This document shows positions 26,501 through 45,260 of a DNA stretch of 64,000 nucleotides, in pieces (within the stretch, counting starts at the first letter, position 1; each line of letters opens with the position of its first letter). A model generated the notes under the pieces. It made no database searches. It saw only the letters and a list, made by a program, of their open reading frames with translations, and was not told the DNA's origin. Made by a program: the position numbers and the translations under genes. Source of the stretch: Apteryx mantelli (taxonomy: Eukaryota; Chordata; Aves; Apterygiformes; Apterygidae). The DNA lies in contig NC_089978.1 of NCBI RefSeq assembly GCF_036417845.1, positions 85,616,007-85,680,006 on the forward strand. Direction: 5' to 3'.

Positions 26501-29500
26501 GGATGACTTGTCAATCAAATGAATTCTAGCATGTCCTTGGCAGTTTTATTTCCTGAACTGACAATTTCATAAATAATATCCTCCAGCTCAGACTAGCAGG
26601 TAACAGGTCTCATCCTCCTACTCCCTAGAAGATTTCAGAAAAAATCATGAAAAAATAAATTCTGCCTGAGGTTTCACTTCTCTTTCCTTAATCATTTTGA
26701 GCTGTTAAACTGTGCAGACTCCTTACTGCAGGCTAGCTTAACCTTTTTCTTTTCTTAATCTATTGATATGCCATGAAAAGTTTTTCCTTAACCTAGCTAC
26801 TACCTTTATTTACAGTCAGTGAGCCAACATTAAGTCACTGCAACTCCGGTGAACAGCAAATTTACTTGTCGTATATTAACATTTAAAACCGTACTTCAGC
26901 ACGGCATATAGTAAATATTTCTCCAAGGGCTGGTTGCATTTGCAGAGCAATAGGACAGAATCAATATCAGTTTTGTATTCACGTTCTGTTATATAGGAAT
27001 CCCATGAGCATAGTATTTGAACCCCATGTCCTCTTTAATATTTTCAGCTACACAACACACCAGAGAGAATGCAAAGTGTGATTCATCTCCATTTCACATG
27101 TTCACATGCACAGAGAAATCAATGAGAGGCACAGAAACATCCCTGGAGACTTCAAGCCACAGACACAGGAGAGATTTCTGCTGAGGCCAAAGAGGCCCTC
27201 ATTTAGGGAGTTCACTGTGATGCTCAGGAAGCCCCATCACCCAAACGGCACCCAGGTGGGAAGGGCCTGGGTGAATTGAGAGGCCTGAGTTGACCGTGTC
27301 TGGGGACCACAGCACAGGCAAGGGCAGAGAAAGGAGTCATCGCATTCATATTTAAGCAACTGTTTACAGAGTTATGGAAAAATGAGGCAAGACAGATCTC
27401 CATGACCTAGCCCATTATCTGATTCAAAGGCAGTGAGATGGCTCCCCACGGTAGATGTTACTGGGGAGGTAAAGGCAGGCAGTGTTCCTGCCTGCACTGC
27501 TTGTACCGGCAGGCCTGTAGCATGTCTATGAGGGGTTTTTACCAGTTGCCCTTCTCCTACCCCTTCCCCTCCTAAAATATCTGGCATATTAACTAGACAC
27601 AAACACACACAAAAAACATAAAAGCTGGAAGTGAGCTTACTGCCACTTCCTTGTTCCCCCAAATATGCCTCAGAACAGCAGAAAAAAGGAGGAAAAACAG
27701 AATTATTAACTCAGAAAGTGCTGAGGTAAGGCTGCAGACAGTGGCTCCCTCAAAACAACAACCACAGCTTTAACAATGCTTTTGTAGAGCTGCATTCCTG
27801 GGGAAGAGCGCAAAGCACTGCAAATGGTTTTAACCTTGTGGGAGCTTCTCAGTGTCATTGGTAACGCTGGCTTGCCAGACTGCAATTTCTCAACACAGTA
27901 CCTTTCTTTCATTAGCCTCAAACTGCGATTCACTTGAACTCATGGGGTGACATTTTAAATACAGTTTTTACTTTTATTTCTAGTTATTTATGGAGCCATT
28001 TCTTGGCCTCCTAAGGCAGGAAGCTGGCATGGAGAGACTAATTGACACAGCACGTGACCCAGCTCCTGGAGATAAAGTTGAATTCACCAAGCAAAGTAAC
28101 TGGAAACGGGAACCACGTAGCGACCAAGAGGGCTTGTTTTATGAGCCTAGGACTAGAAGATAAGGTGTGGAGGAAAAAAAGAGAAACATTTGCCTGAAAA
28201 TATCAAAAAACCTCCACATGCCTCCTGTTGCTGGCAACTGAAATAGACAAACTCAGTTCAAAAAGTTAGATGATTGATAACACTGTAAGTGACTAAAAAT
28301 AGAGCTCTTAGAGCAGGAGGATTCAGAGGTAACTTAGATAATAAAACTACTGTGCCTTATTTACACTCTTATGCATATTAGTATGTACAAACTCATTTCA
28401 CATGCATTTACGATGCATGTGTATGCACATGCATGCCTCACCATGAAAATACATGCTGGTGTTGTGCTAGCCACAGCAACCTACCTCCCTGAAACATGTG
28501 GCAAATGTAGTTCCCATATGGGGCGCATCTTCTTTTCACGGTTATGAGTGACATGTCTGAAAATATTGTATCTTTTCTAAATTTCTACAGAGAAATTAAG
28601 CAGCTCTGCTGCTGCACTAAGTCACTGCAAAGAGAAAAGGCTGTGAAACTTGCTCTGAAATCCAATGTAGTGCACAGGCAATAGCATCACATGACCTTGT
28701 GTTTTGAAAGATTATCCTTGATATCTGCAAGTTGCCATTTGCAAAAAGCTAAAAACGTGTTGTAGTCTGCTAAACTTGAAGTCACTTAGATAAGAATCTG
28801 TATGTAGGAAAACCTGCCAGTTGTCAAGTGTCTGACTACAGTTGAATGAAGGCACTTAGAAAAAAAAAATCCTCTAGTAAATCATTGGGATTATATTCCA
28901 GAGAACAGCAGATATGTTTACAGCCCAGAGACAGACACTCCTGTATATAAGTGAGAAATGTTTGCTGGGGCATTTCTGTTGGCCAGATTTTAATCTTTTT
29001 GTTTTTAGTGGCCATCTCGCACCAGAAATAGTTCCACTCACTTTCATGAGCCTGTTCATGGTGGCACTATTCATCAAGAAGCAATTGAGTCACATAAGAA
29101 CAAATGAGTCACATAAAAATCAGTGATGTTACAACATTGATGCAAATCTTCCAGTAGGAAAATCTGTTCTCATTAGTACTAAATTTAAAACACTGTGTCA
29201 TTTTAATTAGTGGAATTACTGGACATGCTAATGCCTGTCTATTCATTATTATGGCAGTGATGTGTTGGAGGTAAAACCACTCAGGGAAATAAAAAAAAAA
29301 AAAAAAAAAAGAAATGGCAGCTCTGTGGCCTATTAAATACAGTATATTACTGTGCCTTTTATTTTTCAGAATTTTAGCTGTTTTCATTTTTATGGTCTGG
29401 TTTAACAAAACAGAGATTCCTGGCTTGGATTCATAAAGTCATTAATCACCTCCTTCTAGCATCTCCTTTCAGAAAATCCACATACTAAAACTTTTCCCTA

Positions 29501-30040
29501 AATATTGTCTGGTAGTGAACTTAGCTATTTAGTAAAAGCTTCTGTAACCCACACAATTAACACTAAAGAATGCCTTGTTTCCTAGAACAGTCTTTTATTT
29601 GCTGCACCCACTTGAGCAAATGTTGTCCTTGTTCTAGCTGAGTAATTGCTGGAGTCTCATATTTTGCACACCTAAAACATGCCAACACACACTGACGCTG
29701 CAAAGACCTCAGAAATGGAAGGCACTTCAGGATAAGACATCTACCCTATGCATTTAGCAACAGACTCCTCATTTTATGGCAACTCAATGATTAAATGCCT
29801 CAAATTACAAAAATGTAGCAATTATACATCTGAATGTTAGAATGACCAAATTTTTACTTTACCTGGGACTATTCCATAGATTTCTTCTGCTATCCTGGCA
29901 GCCTCTTTTCTGTTGCCTTTAACAATATAGAAATGGGTCAGCAGAGCCAAGGAAATCTTAATTAAAAGCTTGAAGCAAAATAAAGCAAAAATGGCAAAAT
30001 AAATGTTAGTGAAAGCATGGAGTATAGAACTGCCCTCCAT
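14378..30040 (-). CDS. ASB11: ASB11, ankyrin repeat and SOCS box protein 11 (whole coding span, 7 exons)
   Basis: ASB11 is the substrate receptor of a CUL5-Elongin B/C ubiquitin ligase. The mammalian protein sits at the ER and is known to target BIK. Coding exons in transcription order are 30040-29863, 26075-25996, 22595-22488, 19831-19681, 19463-19329, 18397-18206 and 14502-14378. They total 969 bases (322 residues plus stop; human is 323), with GT/AG at every junction and matching phases. Residues about 12-41 are a strongly hydrophobic N-terminal anchor, residues about 61-280 are ankyrin repeats, and residues 285-322 are the SOCS box with BC-box SLAQLC and Cul5-box LPEP. The start is the ATG at 30040, which aligns with the human start MEDG (here MEGS); an upstream in-frame ATG at 30112 has no counterpart. 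One oddity is a Leu (residue 198) where human has Pro in an ankyrin TPL motif. No frame break was seen, so the gene looks functional. Confidence 0.95.
16812..17388 (+). mobile_element. CR1 LINE, 5'-truncated 3' end (in ASB11 intron 6)
   Basis: A 3' fragment of a chicken-repeat-1 non-LTR retrotransposon, inserted opposite to ASB11. The end of its ORF2 is open to the TAG at 17292-17294 and contains typical CR1 words: [60 protein letters not shown] and [20 protein letters not shown]. The short 3' UTR (TTGGACTAGATGATCTCCAG) and the octamer tail (ATTCTGTG)n at 17359-17388 mark the true 3' end. The 5' junction near 16812 is approximate. Confidence 0.93.
18206..18397 (-). CDS. ASB11: ASB11 coding exon 6 (last ankyrin repeats)
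   Basis: A 192-base exon covering residues 219-281 (phase 1 to 1). It contains [20 protein letters not shown], then [11 protein letters not shown] and [18 protein letters not shown]. The acceptor is CACCTAAG|GA, with a rather weak pyrimidine tract, and the donor is GGAAG|GTAATG. A 3.7-kb intron with a CR1 insertion separates it from the SOCS-box exon. Confidence 0.93.
19329..19463 (-). CDS. ASB11: ASB11 coding exon 5 (ankyrin repeat)
   Basis: A 135-base exon covering residues 174-217 with split Gly codons at both ends (phase 1 to 1). It contains [10 protein letters not shown] and [18 protein letters not shown]. The motif reads GTLLYVAC where human has GTPLYVAC. The acceptor is CACGCAG|GT and the donor is CTAG|GTACAC. 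Confidence 0.94.
19681..19831 (-). CDS. ASB11: ASB11 coding exon 4 (ankyrin repeats)
   Basis: A 151-base exon covering residues 123-172 plus one base of Gly173. It contains [20 protein letters not shown] and [11 protein letters not shown], ankyrin repeats shared with ASB9/ASB11. The acceptor is TTTCAG|GT and the donor is AGAG|GTAATG. It is separated from exon 5 by an intron of only 217 bases. Confidence 0.95.
21651..21664. repeat. G14 homopolymer in ASB11 intron 3
   Basis: Fourteen consecutive G. A G9 run also lies about 400 bases to the left, in the same intron. Confidence 0.95.
22488..22595 (-). CDS. ASB11: ASB11 coding exon 3 (ankyrin repeat)
   Basis: A 108-base exon of 36 whole codons (residues 87-122), containing [20 protein letters not shown], an ankyrin repeat almost identical to human. 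The acceptor is TTCCAG|GG and the donor is CAA|GTGAGT. It is GC-rich compared with the flanking introns. Confidence 0.94.
25586..25629. repeat. Perfect 22-base tandem duplication (ASB11 intron 2)
   Basis: Two adjacent identical 22-base units (25586-25607 and 25608-25629), core AAATCTCTCTTTAGGAAGAC. Confidence 0.93.
25996..26075 (-). CDS. ASB11: ASB11 coding exon 2 (first ankyrin repeat)
   Basis: An 80-base exon that completes Gly60 and adds 26 codons beginning [17 protein letters not shown], the first ankyrin helix pair. The acceptor is TTTTAG|GC and the donor is CACAG|GTAAAA. Phase goes from 1 to 0. It is too short to be picked out by ORF length and was found by homology to [11 protein letters not shown] in human ASB11. 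Confidence 0.93.
29291..29310. repeat. A20 homopolymer (ASB11 intron 1)
   Basis: Twenty A preceded by AAAT. I recognise no SINE or processed copy adjacent to it. Confidence 0.9.
29863..30040 (-). CDS. ASB11: ASB11 coding exon 1 (membrane anchor)
   Basis: Encodes residues 1-59 plus the first base of Gly60. After [10 protein letters not shown] comes a long hydrophobic run ([20 protein letters not shown]) and then the very conserved [20 protein letters not shown]. The donor is CCAG|GTAAAG and the exon ends in phase 1. This exon distinguishes ASB11 from ASB9, which has no hydrophobic leader. Confidence 0.93.
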
Positions 30041-32612
30041 TTTGGTTTGCTCTTTGAATAGTTTCTCAGGTCTGCTAAGTTGCACCAGGATACTATTGAT
30101 ATCATATGACATCTATTTTAAACCCTTCAGAACTTGCTGTTCCTCAGTTACCAAAAATATATTCTGTTTTTATTTGGGATGGACTATTTGATATTAAACA
30201 ACAAAGCCAAGTATTAAGCTGGTTTTAACATCCCATGCCATATAGGAAACAAACAAAAAATACACTCCAAACACTCATCAAGACGGGTGTTTGAATACAT
30301 TTTCAGATGAAAGCTCCCCATATCACCTGAAGGACATCCACATTATATTTATTTTCAGATACAGCAGTTCAATTTACAAAGGCAGCGTTGGTAAAGTTGC
30401 AGAAATTGTTCAGGGATATTGAGGGAAGAATACTTTTTTGTCTTTCCAGTCTTAGTAACAATTTTGCTGGTATCCAGATACAGAACAAAGGCGAGTGTAT
30501 GAAAGAAAAGTAGCTGAAATAAAAAAATAGAAGCTGAAATAAAACCATGTATTTGCAAAGCCAGGGCTAAGAGGTCAAAATTATTCTATGAGGGAAAAAT
30601 CTTTAAAAAGTGTGTAACCGGAAACACATGATAACATACTGATATTTTCTTTCTCTCAGGGAGAAACAGTGATGTCCGTGAATATCCCTTGCAAACAGCA
30701 TCGTACTGTTTTGAAGGAATGGAAATATTTTTCCATTATCCATCATTAATTTGCAGGTGTAATATTTGAAACTGAAGAAGATGCATCCTTTCTTTGACTT
30801 TCTTTTTTTTCTTTCTGAAGGCACATGGCTTCCACAGGGAGCAGAGTACTTTTTCTTCATGTAATTGATTGAGTAGTTGTAGAATACCCCATTTTCTTTT
30901 CATTTAAACTTTCCTTTATCCCTATTTTCCTGTTAGCACAGCAAGAAGGAGATTCTTTTGTTTGGCTGAATCCTCTCCCTGCACAGGTGCACCTACCCTT
31001 TGACATCTGTAAAGGGAAAGAGAAGGACGACTGTACCCTCTTAAAGATCCCAGACAGTTGGTGGACATGCAGAATGAAATTTTACAGCAAATTATTTACG
31101 TGAACATGTTAGATGTATTTCCTTTTTTTTCTTTTTTTTGGCTTTTTTTTTTCTTTTTGGTACAGCTGACATTGTATCTTGCCTTCTTCAATCTCTACCC
31201 TCTCAGGTGCACCAGAAACCTACAGAAAGTGAGAAATCAGCCCAAGGTATAATATCATTTTTCAAATGAACCTATTTCTCTAAAATTTTGAATTAATCAA
31301 GATATTAAACTTTTACCAATAACTTAACACCTAATATAAATATTATGCAAACCTTCCCTTCCACAATAATATAACATACCTGTAGAAATTGTAACATGTA
31401 TGACTCTAGGAAAGAAAATTGTCTATTTTTAGCCACTTTAGTACTGTTTGCCTCAGGACAAGACAGCTGAAGATACTGTTTACACAGGGAGAGAAATTCA
31501 GTTGAGGAATTAGAGAAAAAGAGTTACGTTTGATGAACTGGAAAACAAAAAGGAAAATTTAGCAAACAAAGGCGGACCAAAAAAGGGATGATCAATTAGC
31601 CCTAGCAAAAGACAAGATAATGATACCACTCCTCCTGAAGGAAGAGAAATAGCAAAGACTGTAAAGAACAGAATATAGGATAGAAACAAAAACAAAGAAC
31701 TGAAGAAATTAAGATCATTACAAAGAAAAGGCCAGCCTAAATGATGGAGAAATCCTTCTCATATAAGAATCAACACAACTGGCACTAGATAGGATGTAAG
31801 CAAGAAGGAATACCGACTTTTAAGAGAAAGGCCACAAAACAGACTTGTGGCTGCAAAGGAGATCCATTGATCATTCTTCATAATCAGCCTGCTGGATATT
31901 AGGTAGAAGTGGACAAGTCTACAACCCTCAGAAAAATGTTCAAGAAACTGGAGATCAGACAACTTCCAGTGAAATTCTCTTAGTCCCTAAAGTAGGATGA
32001 AGCTCCAAGGGTTGCACAACATAATAATAAAAAGCTCTCCAGCTGGTCTAAAAAAACATGATGAAGTCTGACCACTTGAAAGCTATCACAGAAAAACAGC
32101 TATTCCAGAAGGACAAAATCCACTTGCATGGTAGCAAAATCAGACACTTGGCTTCAGACCAGCACAATTACAAATTTGTAGGTAAATGATGGAATAATTT
32201 TAAAAAGGCTCATGTAATCTTTTAATCTTATTTTAGTGGATAAGAAAATTGGGAAAATGACTGCAATGAACTGAAAAGATCATCTGTGGAAAGATGGCTG
32301 AACAGCATGGTGGAAGTATTAATACTGATGAAGGAGGTAGTCAGAAAAGTGACAGCAAGATTGGGTGTGATCACTCTGAAACAACTGACATTTCTAAAGC
32401 TAAAAGATGCTGAACACAGGCATGAGAACAGACATCGCAGAATGGAAGAGCAACAATGAAGTGGAGACAGGAATCTCTTCTTTCCTCCCTTGCTCTTCAG
32501 CCAAATGAAAATCTTCAAATTCTTCAGCATGAATAAAAATGATGAAAAGATCTCTAACTTTCAAACATCATTAGGAAATAGTTCTGTTCACTGGTTAATA
32601 AACAACATAAGT

Positions 32613-32634
32613 AAAAATAAATAAATAAATAAAA
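32613..32634. repeat. (AAAT)n run
   Basis: Four to five AAAT units in AT-rich intergenic DNA between ASB11 and PIGA. Confidence 0.85.
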
Positions 32635-33952
32635 AGCTTTATCCAGAGGGAAAACTCAGCCTTTTGTGTAGAATCTACATGTTCTGTTTTGAATGGAATG
32701 GATTATGGAACTGGTTGATAGGCTACAGAGCTGGAGTGAACAAGTTAACACAGGGTAGGAAAAAAAACAACATGTCTTACTGAGAATCTCTGCAGGATGC
32801 CTAAACCACTTCATGAATTGCTTTTGGCTAGATTGTAGATTGGTTACTAAATTTTTTGTCAAATCAAAAGTATCCAGAAGAAATGTTAATCCTTCAATAA
32901 AGATGTCAAGAGATGGTGAATGAATAGAAGGAGTTTAACTGGGTCCACCAAACAAATGGGAAGTTAATCCTTAAATAACCTTAATTTACAAGGAATACAA
33001 GGAGTTAGCACAAGAAAAAAAGGCAGACCAGCTTAGAAGACAACACATTTTCATTAAAGAACATCTTAATTTTAGCCAAGCATGAGATATAAATCAGATA
33101 TGACATGAAGAATTTGACAAGGAAAGAAAGATTATCAGGAACCTCTTCTCAAAGAAATTGAAAGAGGTAGTGGTCTATTCTTATGTTTGACAGTCCTTGA
33201 ACTACAGCAGTGTATTTCCTATGTATTTAGCAGTTACAGTATCAAATATATTTAACCAAAGTAAGATAACTGGAAGAACAGGCAAGTATTTGGACACAAA
33301 CTCTTCATAATCTCTGAGGGAAGAGACCAGAACGAGGATATCTGCTACAGAGCCTATTTTTTTCCAACTCTATCAGTCTGATCTAATGAATGATACTACT
33401 TCCTGCACAAGCCTTACCTCGTTTGCATCCTTAGATCAGCAGGGTTACAATACTCCTACTTTCAAAAAGCGATCTGTATAGTGACTCATGGGTTGCTCTC
33501 AGTTGAGCAGATGTAGATTTCATCTCATCTGACACATAACCCATCTCACCTCACCCATAACACTGTGTAAGGTCTAGTTATCTAAACTCCCTCTGCTGTC
33601 CAGGCATGAAGACAAGAAATTCTAGCATATGATTTGCCACTATCTTGTCTTCAACACCTATGCTAGCATGGGATGACTCATACTCTCGATGCATTTTATC
33701 AGTCACTCCTGATTAAACTGAACTTAAATAACTAGCTTGTACTAGATGACCAGCTTATACATGGTTAAAGTTCAATGAATTCCACACAAATATCATCTCA
33801 TGTTATGCCAGTGTTGAAGCAAGTCAAAATCTGAAAATAATCCAATCTGTTAAATTTACCAGAAAAAAAGCATAATTTTAGTGCAGTGATATATTCAGAT
33901 GTATAATCGCATCTTGCCTTTAGCTTTGTTCCCTACACATCCATCTTTATCG

Positions 33953-34790
33953 CCTGGTCCAACTCCTTGCTCAAGTAGGGTCATCCAGAGCAGGTTACTC
34001 AGGATGGTTTCCAGTCAGGTTTTTAACATCTCCAAGGATGGAGATGCCATAACCTCTCTGGGCAGCATGTTCCAGTGTTCAACCACCTTCACAATGAAGA
34101 TGTGTTTTCTTAAGTTCAAGTGAAATTTCCTGTGTTTCAGTTTGTGCCTGTTGCCTCTCATCCTGTCACTAGGCACCACTGAAAAGAGTCTGGCCTCATC
34201 CTCTTTACACCCTCCCATCGGACTTTTATAAACACTGATAAGATTCCCCCGAACCCTCTCTTCTCCAGACTAAGCAGTCCCAGCTCTCTCAGTCTCTCCT
34301 CCTGTGACAGATGCTCCAGCCTCTTAATCATCTTTGTGGCAATTTGCTGGACTTGCTCCAGTAACTCCATATCTCTCTCGCACTGCAGAGCCCAGATCTG
34401 GACCCAGTACTCCACCTGTGGCCTCAGCAGAGCTGAGCAGAGAGGGGAAGGATCCCCTCCCTTGACCTGTTGGTAACACTCTGCCTAATGCAGCCTAGGA
34501 TGTTGGTGGCCGCCTTTGCACAAGGGCACATTGCTGGCTCATGTCCTACTTGGTGTTCACCAGGACCCCCCAGAGCATCTCTGCAAAGCTGCTCTCCAGC
34601 CAGTCAGCCCCCAGCCTGTCCTGGTGCAAGGGGTTATTCCTGCCCGGCGGCCGAGGTGCCTGTGAATGGCAGCACAACCATCTGCTGTATCTGACACTCC
34701 TCCCAGTTTCGTAGAATCTGCAAGCTTGCTGAAGGTGCATTCAGTCCCAAACTGACCGGTTATCCAACTCACTAGATGAATACTAGAGTA
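33953..34790 (-). mobile_element. CR1 LINE, degraded 5'-truncated copy (between PIGA and ASB11)
   Basis: Read on the minus strand, it runs from the ORF2 C-terminal region to just before the 3' tail. Recognisable parts are [40 protein letters not shown] and EHWNMLPREVMASPSLEM. Upstream is CR1 coding sequence matching the conserved 'ANKLGGV...AAIQ' area and 'NTKxDMSQQCA'. The frame is broken by at least one frameshift, and no octamer tail is visible at the 3' edge, so it is older than the copy at 16.8 kb. Confidence 0.9.
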
Positions 34791-36962
34791 ATTAGGAAAA
34801 TTGTACAAGTCAAGCACTAGTGAGTGCCAAAAAGGATGTTAGAGAAGTTATGTTGACAGTAGTTTAATGACATCAAATCACACAACGTATTTTTTTTTTT
34901 AAAAAAAAAAGAGATTCTTCTAACAGTTTGTTTGTAAAAGCACTTGGGGAATGATTTGTTTAATCTATTTACAGTTAGCCTGTATCCTACTGGATCATCA
35001 CAAAGATGTAACATTATAATTATTTGCTTTTAAGTCTAAGCATATATGAAAAAAGGACTAGATATGAGAAATTAATATCAAAAGGGGGAAAATAAGTTTA
35101 TTTTAAAAAGACAGAAAAACTTGAGCACAAAAATAAGTACATTACAGTGTAGTTATCTTCTTACAGACATATCCACATTCCCTAATAAACCATTTGGAAG
35201 ATCAATCTTTTATTCATATTTTACATGATACTTGTTCTGGTTTAACATAGAATTTTCAATTATCAACATGCTATCTATACGTTAATTCACAGTGTATGCA
35301 TATAATGTATTGGAACCATCAATTTCTCCCTTGTGCCTGTGGAATAGAATTTCATTGCAGATCCACTTAAGATTCCCATCACTGAAATAAAGCTGGTAAA
35401 AACACTTCCAGGTGCACTACGTGGTCCCTTCTACAAAGGGGAGCAATGTGGCTTCTAAATAGAAGGTTTTGGGTACCCCCCATTCCTCCCCCATATATGA
35501 GGCTTTGCTCCATGCAAGACATTACTCAGTATTATTCCCTATGTCGTAACATTTTCTTAGTATTTCACAATGATCAAATGTTGTGTAGAAGCACAACTGA
35601 AACATTTTTAATTTTTTAATGGTTATTTTATTCATTTCCTGAATATATATTCCCAAAATATATTCATTAATTCTGCCCACTTGTTAACAGTTACAATTTT
35701 TTTTTAATTTAAACCTTTCCATTTCACCCATTGCTGCTTTTTGCTTTTGACAACTAGTGAATGATGCAACTGCATCATCCTTTACTTCACTGCATTAGGC
35801 AGGCAAGTGAATCAGTCCTGCAGAGAGCTATGTGCAATGTAAGTTGCATTACTTGAGAAACAGTATAGATGTAGTTAAACCAGTTACAGATTAAATTTTT
35901 CTGGCAACTTGTGCAAATTTTTTTTTTTTTTTTTTTAAATCAGTCATTTATTATAAGAGGTCCAAACACCAGTTATGGGAAGCAGCAATAATTGAGTGTA
36001 TCTCTGTACTTTCTAATATGTGGGAACATACAATTAATGAAATATCTATGCTTTATCGCAAGGTAAATAAACTTTTAGATAATCTGTAAATTACGCAAGA
36101 CTATAACAAGGTCTTACTATGTTATACCTAAAAATGCAAATGATCTGCACAAGAAAAACCAATAAAAGTATTTTGAAGAGTTTCATTTTCCTGTCTAAAC
36201 TTTGTTTGTAGATGTTGAGGGAAACGAAAAAAAAAAAAAAAAAGAAAAAAGAAACCAGAATTAGAAAAAATATTAATAATACATATAAAAACATTTCCCT
36301 GGAATGATTATCAGTGTTTTTAAAAAGTTGTAGCCTTACCAAAAAAAAAGAAGGGGGGGAGAGGGAGGAAGGCTTTTAAAAAAGTAAAATATTACCTTAA
36401 TTCCATCTAGTTATCAATAATCTCTGTGGCACCATTTTAGCTGATCTCCACTTTTAATGTGGAGTTTAAAAAATTCAAGTTGTAAGACGATACATATTGT
36501 ATGTTAAGTATCAAAAGCTAAAAATTCTAATAAAAGAAAACAGACTTTGTATATGGCATGTATTTCACTCTACCTTTCAGTGTTTCATGAAAATACGTTC
36601 GATTAAATTATAAAACAGCAGAAATCAGACTACTTACATCTCAACAGAAACAAGACGACATTGACAGAGGTTGTGTTATAAATGCTCCCCTTCAAGGGCT
36701 TGAAAACAATCTTTTCATATTGCACAGTTTTAATATTAATAGTGTCCAAAATTAAACTATGCACAGGGTCATAAAAATCACAAAAATTTTCAGTCTTTAG
36801 TGATGCTTGAAAGAGAAGTGAATCCACTGCATCAGGCAGGAGTAGTCTGAGAGCTGTTTGGTATAAATGTGAGAAGTCCTCTTTGCCTCCTCTCACCCAT
36901 TCACGTTTTTCCTATTGTCACAGGTATATCTATACCTTACTTAGGGCTGCTAACAGTTGCAA

Positions 36963-37000
36963 GAAGCCACATTTCTTGCATGAAGCCACATTTCTTGCAT
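36963..37000. repeat. Perfect 19-base tandem duplication
   Basis: GAAGCCACATTTCTTGCAT occurs twice head to tail (36963-36981, 36982-37000), about 0.9 kb after the PIGA stop and so probably in its 3' UTR. Confidence 0.95.
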
Positions 37001-37877
37001 GACAAGTATATCTATTGATTACTTCCATTTACGGGATACTTTCCCTGAGATGATTCAACTTGCAGAACCTGCCTGACAGTGCCTTTGATGTGGTCTAGGC
37101 AAAATCACACACACTAAATATTGTCCCTCCCAGAGACTGATTGAAATGCCATTTATGTCATAAGTGGGGGGGGAAGAACACGATGATGCTTGTCTAGTCC
37201 TTCAGAGATTCTCCATCTCTCTTACACGTGTCACTTCGCACTTTGGCATAGACTACTGGAGGAGTCTTCAGGCCTGAGCCGATTCTGAAGGCTATATCAT
37301 ATTATGCTAATCTCTAAATAATATCATTCCTTCACCTATGTGCTTAAGAAATAAAATAGAGCCATAAGCTTTACTTCACTTTCATATGCGTAAGTGAATG
37401 GGACAAATTTAGCACTTCTGAAAATACCAAAAATCCATAATGAATTTGTGTCATAGCAACAGGTTGATGTAATTCAGTCAGAGAAAGGAATAACTATAAA
37501 ATAAAGCTGCATGGGCAGAAGACTGTCACACTAATAATTTTTGTGTTTTGATTTCCCAAATACCACAAAAGTTTACATTCACTCTTTCTACAATATTCTA
37601 GTTGTCGAGAAAAATCTAGTATTTTTGCCTCAATAACTTTTGACACCAAGCTGTGAAAATCCATGTTCTCTCCCAGCTTTAAGTGCAAAATAGATGTGCA
37701 TAAGTTTCCATGAGTTCAAAACTAAATTAAACTTAATCCTAAATTGAGGTAGCACATTTAACCAAGCTTCTTTCCAAGAATTTCAGAAAGAAACTGAAGA
37801 ATTTTTAAAATAACGTCTCTATCAGCAAGCTTTAAACATTTAGTGAACGATGCTTCCCCCCCTCCACTTTAAGCATT

Positions 37878-45008
<7,131 letters not shown>

Positions 45009-45135
45009 TCAGGCGGGAAAAGAGGCGGCCAATCGGAGTGGCCTCGTCCCTGGGCGCGCGGCGGAGAGCAGGGACGTGACGGAAGCGCGCCCCCCCCCCC
45101 CCAAACGCTCTCTTTAACCCTTCGTTCGCGGCCGG

Positions 45136-45229
45136 GCGGAGTCCTGGCGCGGCGCGGGGCTGGCCGTTAGGCGCCTCGTGCTGGGGGGAAGGGAGCGGAG
45201 TCCTGGCGTGGGGGCGGCCGTTAGGCGCC
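45136..45229. repeat. Imperfect tandem duplication upstream of PIGA
   Basis: GCGGAGTCCTGGCG and then GGCCGTTAGGCGCC occur twice, about 59 bases apart, at the upstream edge of the CpG island. Confidence 0.85.
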
Positions 45230-45260
45230 GCGGGCGGGAGGAGGCTACTGGTTCGCCGTT

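Larger units (their letters stand above)
30041..37877. other. PIGA 3' UTR plus PIGA-ASB11 intergenic region
   Basis: No coding exon was recognised. The right part (below 37,877) must contain the PIGA 3' UTR. Minus-strand AATAAA hexamers occur at 35947-35952 and 35097-35102, among others, so its end is undecided. The region holds a 19-base tandem duplication, poly-T and poly-A runs, a degraded CR1 (33953-34790), and an (AAAT)n run near 32613. The left end is the ASB11 promoter/5' UTR region, AT-rich and without a CpG island. Confidence 0.55.
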
